64,000 bases of DNA from Neotamlana laminarinivorans. GTDB taxonomy: Bacteria; Bacteroidota; Bacteroidia; Flavobacteriales; Flavobacteriaceae. Of the stretch, positions 62,104-64,000 are shown in pieces. Within the stretch, counting starts at the first letter, position 1; each line of letters starts with the position of its first letter. The DNA is taken from contig NZ_JAJAPW010000004.1 in the NCBI RefSeq assembly GCF_020523925.1, positions 124,001 to 188,000 of the forward strand. The letters are read 5' to 3'. The notes under the pieces were generated by a model. It had not been told where the DNA came from and did no database searches. It was given only the letters and a program-made list of their open reading frames with translations. The position numbers and the translations under genes are program-made.

Positions 62104-63537
62104 TTAATTTTCAATGGTATTTAAAATTTGTGCAAAATTAGCTTTAGTGCTTAAAACTTTGTTAATTACATCAATACGTTTAAGTTCGGTTTCAATAAGT
62201 TTGGCCTCTCGGTAGTTTATTAAAAAGAGTGAGCCTTCTCCAAGTTCAAATTTTCTTTCTTCGGCATTTACCAAACGCTTATAATCGTTTACTAAATTTT
62301 CTACAATATCACTTTGGGTTTGATAGGAGTTTATTTCTTGTTGTACGGCGTTTATTTTGTTTAGTAAACTTACACGTGTAGCCGATAAATCGAAATTTAC
62401 ATCTTGAAGTTTAATTTTTGCTAATTTTAAATCACCACGTTCTTTTCGTAAAAATAAGGGTATGCTAACGTTTACACTTGCTTTGTAATTAGCAGTGTTC
62501 AAGGAGTTTATTTGCTCGTAATCGCTAGTTAAAAAGTTATATTGTACGTCTATTTTAGGTAGCAAATTGCTGGTTTTTAGGCGTTTTTCAAGAACAAGCT
62601 GTTTTTGCTTAAATTCTAGGGCTTTAATTTTTGGATGATTTTCCAAAATACTGTCGGTTACTTGCAAAATGCTACTGTTTAAAACGGTATCTACCACTAA
62701 AGGGGAATTAATATCGGGTTTTAAGCTGTAATCTAGTTCTACGGGTACGTTGTTTTCTAGCCACAAATAATTAGAAAGTTCTAATTGGGACTTTAAATAT
62801 TTAATACGCGATTTTTCTACATCAAGAGCTCTGTTCTTGTAATTAATACTAGCCTCAAGAGTATCTACCGCAGGTTTGTCGCCTGCTTCAAAACTCGATA
62901 TAACATTGTTTAAGCGTTCGTTGGCATTTACTAAATAATCGTTATAAACTTGAAATTCTTGATACGATTTTAACCAATTAAAGTAGGTTGAAATGGCATT
63001 GTAAAGCACTTCATTTACAACAGTACGTTGTTTGTTAATGGCTATGTTTCTGTAAAGTTTGGCTTGCTTTAAGGTTGTCATGCGCTTATTGGCAAGAAAA
63101 CCTTTTGCAAGCGACATTGAAACACCAACACTATACAGTCCGTCTTCTGGAACGGTGGCTTCTGGGTTTAGGTAGTAGCCTTCATTATCTTCATAATTAG
63201 CTTTAAGTTCAATGCCGTACCAAGTTGGTATTTTAAAGGCAGCGTTTAATTTGTTGTAATATTCGGTGCCTTTAAATTCTTTGTTATTAAAATCGACTTC
63301 AACTTTAGGATCAAAAGCACCTCTAGCTTTTAATAATTTGGCTTCACCTTCGCTGGATATAAGGCGTGCTTGTTTTGCAATAGGATGAAATTGTTTAACA
63401 ATACCTAAATATTCTTCTAAGGTAAAAATACTATCGTTAGTAGTTTGGGCTTCAATATTAATTGTAAAACCTAAAACTAATAAAAAGCTTAGTTTTTTTA
63501 ACAGATTAATGTGAGTGTTTTTAAAAATCATTCGCAT
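62104..63537 (-). CDS. TolC family outer-membrane efflux protein
   Basis: A 477-residue outer-membrane channel component. Signal region is KKLSFLLVLGFTINIEAQ, starting at ATG 63537 (ATG 63531 also possible). Two TolC-type coiled-coil halves follow: EEYLGIVKQFHPIAKQARLISSEGEAK and later SILENHPKIKALEFKQKQLVLEKRL, with NLLPKIDVQYNF strand features and the terminal NKVLSTKANFAQIL. It is the exit duct for a tripartite export pump with the HlyD-like gene 12 nt upstream. Confidence 0.9.
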   Translation of the reverse strand: MRMIFKNTHINLLKKLSFLLVLGFTINIEAQTTNDSIFTLEEYLGIVKQFHPIAKQARLISSEGEAKLLKARGAFDPKVEVDFNNKEFKGTEYYNKLNAAFKIPTWYGIELKANYEDNEGYYLNPEATVPEDGLYSVGVSMSLAKGFLANKRMTTLKQAKLYRNIAINKQRTVVNEVLYNAISTYFNWLKSYQEFQVYNDYLVNANERLNNVISSFEAGDKPAVDTLEASINYKNRALDVEKSRIKYLKSQLELSNYLWLENNVPVELDYSLKPDINSPLVVDTVLNSSILQVTDSILENHPKIKALEFKQKQLVLEKRLKTSNLLPKIDVQYNFLTSDYEQINSLNTANYKASVNVSIPLFLRKERGDLKLAKIKLQDVNFDLSATRVSLLNKINAVQQEINSYQTQSDIVENLVNDYKRLVNAEERKFELGEGSLFLINYREAKLIETELKRIDVINKVLSTKANFAQILNTIEN

Positions 63538-63549
63538 AATTTTAAACGA

Positions 63550-64000
63550 TTATTTAGATTTTTTAGCATCACTATTTTGGGATGCTTCATGACCAAAAGG
63601 TGTATAGAAATTTGGAGGAAAACCATTTATTTGTCGCCAAATTTCATACCAAATTGGTACATCTTCTAAAAGAGCAATTGTTTGTGCACCAGAACCAACG
63701 CGTAACGCTTGAGGCCAGGGCTCGTAATCTGGATCTCTGGTAATTAATACACGATATAAACCTTGATCGTTAGCAAAATTTTCTATGGCAACAATAACAG
63801 CGCCGTAAGTTCCGTAAGACACGTTGGGCCACCCGCTAAAAACAATAGCAGGCCACCCATCGAATTGTACTTGTACATGTTCGCCTAAATGCAATAGCGG
63901 TAAATCCATTGGTTTTACATACATTTCTACTGCCAAATCATAATTAGCAGGCATAATACCAACAAGTGGTTCGCCTTCTTTAAAAGTTTCGCCAATACCA
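63550..64000 (-). CDS. HlyD/AcrA-type periplasmic adaptor (5' end outside window)
   Basis: The C-terminal ~150 residues of a membrane-fusion protein. The frame is open to the window edge (GIGETFKEGEPLVGIMPANYD), so the Met at 63954 is internal. Visible are the end of the biotinyl-lipoyl domain and a beta-barrel region (VEMYVKPMDLPLLHLGEHVQVQF, VIVAIENFANDQGLYRVLI). The last ~50 residues are an unusual aromatic/Pro-rich tail (PIWYEIWRQINGFPPNFY). It links an inner-membrane exporter to the TolC-like channel encoded 12 nt downstream. The transporter gene itself is outside the window. Confidence 0.83.
   Translation of the reverse strand, partial: GIGETFKEGEPLVGIMPANYDLAVEMYVKPMDLPLLHLGEHVQVQFDGWPAIVFSGWPNVSYGTYGAVIVAIENFANDQGLYRVLITRDPDYEPWPQALRVGSGAQTIALLEDVPIWYEIWRQINGFPPNFYTPFGHEASQNSDAKKSK

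Noticed and set aside
1-64000. CRISPR array, IS element, integrase or prophage
   Set aside because: No regularly spaced repeats, transposase, recombinase or phage structural genes were seen; repeats present are short dispersed palindromes.

Overview
This 64 kb window is chromosomal DNA of a low-GC Bacteroidota, almost certainly a marine-type Flavobacteriaceae. I cannot name a species. The grounds are: the gliding/type IX secretion (T9SS) cluster gldJ-porU-porV in the order known from Flavobacterium; a T9SS sorting tail on an M64 peptidase and in a decayed surface-protein gene; Bacteroidota-type promoters (TAnnTTTG at -7); a fused Hpt-Adk gene; PafA-type phosphatase; and adjacent pdhA-pdhC without pdhB. 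I see no IS element, prophage, integrase, CRISPR array or rRNA.

Layout. 1-3.0 kb: exbB (cut by the window edge), exbD, a TonB/TolA-like transducer and folC, with overlapping or nearly abutting ends. 3.1 kb: tRNA-Val(UAC) with promoter and terminator, then a PAS-LuxR regulator. 4.2-12.7 kb: murF and gldJ leftward, porU and porV rightward. 12.7-17.7 kb: cdd, pdhA, pdhC, an M28 peptidase and an SDR. 17.7-24.7 kb: an orphan polytopic membrane protein, then HAD phosphatase-SprT-manC-DUF389 rightward and mlaE-mlaF leftward. 24.8-27.2 kb: a pafA-nuclease pair. 27.3-31.2 kb: GT2, FkbM methyltransferase, a small membrane protein, a wrecked T9SS type-B surface protein gene and an orphan KAS III. 31.3-42.2 kb is mainly housekeeping: gcvP, a UbiA-like protein, an ECF sigma factor with a small partner, an M3 peptidase, purK-purE, hpt::adk and obgE. 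42.2-45.3 kb: alpha/beta hydrolase, DUF4136 lipoprotein, DinB-like protein and SDR. 45.4-53.5 kb: a leftward unit of a giant alpha-2-macroglobulin, a lipoprotein and a secreted M64 metallopeptidase. 53.7-56.5 kb: a TPR protein and mpl. 56.7-64 kb: an isolated AIPR-family defence-type gene, a GMC oxidoreductase, a sulfatase, and a TolC/HlyD efflux pair cut by the right edge.

How the genes connect. ExbB-ExbD-TonB energise outer-membrane import. GldJ, PorU and PorV belong to the machine that secretes proteins such as the M64 peptidase and the vanished type-B protein. MlaEF, the alpha-2-macroglobulin, the M28 peptidase, DUF4136 and the sulfatase add to an envelope-heavy gene set. PafA and the DNA/RNA endonuclease could together release phosphate from nucleic acid. 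MurF and Mpl serve peptidoglycan synthesis and recycling.

Most worth a second look: the alpha-2-macroglobulin carries a SusC/TonB-plug-like signature in its putative bait region and has two palindromic dispersed repeats inside its reading frame. Relatives of those repeats lie in intergenic DNA, one pair with compensatory stem changes. A GC-rich 13-mer (TTCCGCGAAAGCG) recurs three times. There is also a lone AIPR gene with a visible QxK nuclease signature, a decayed FG-GAP/CHU_C gene and a possible small RNA next to purE.
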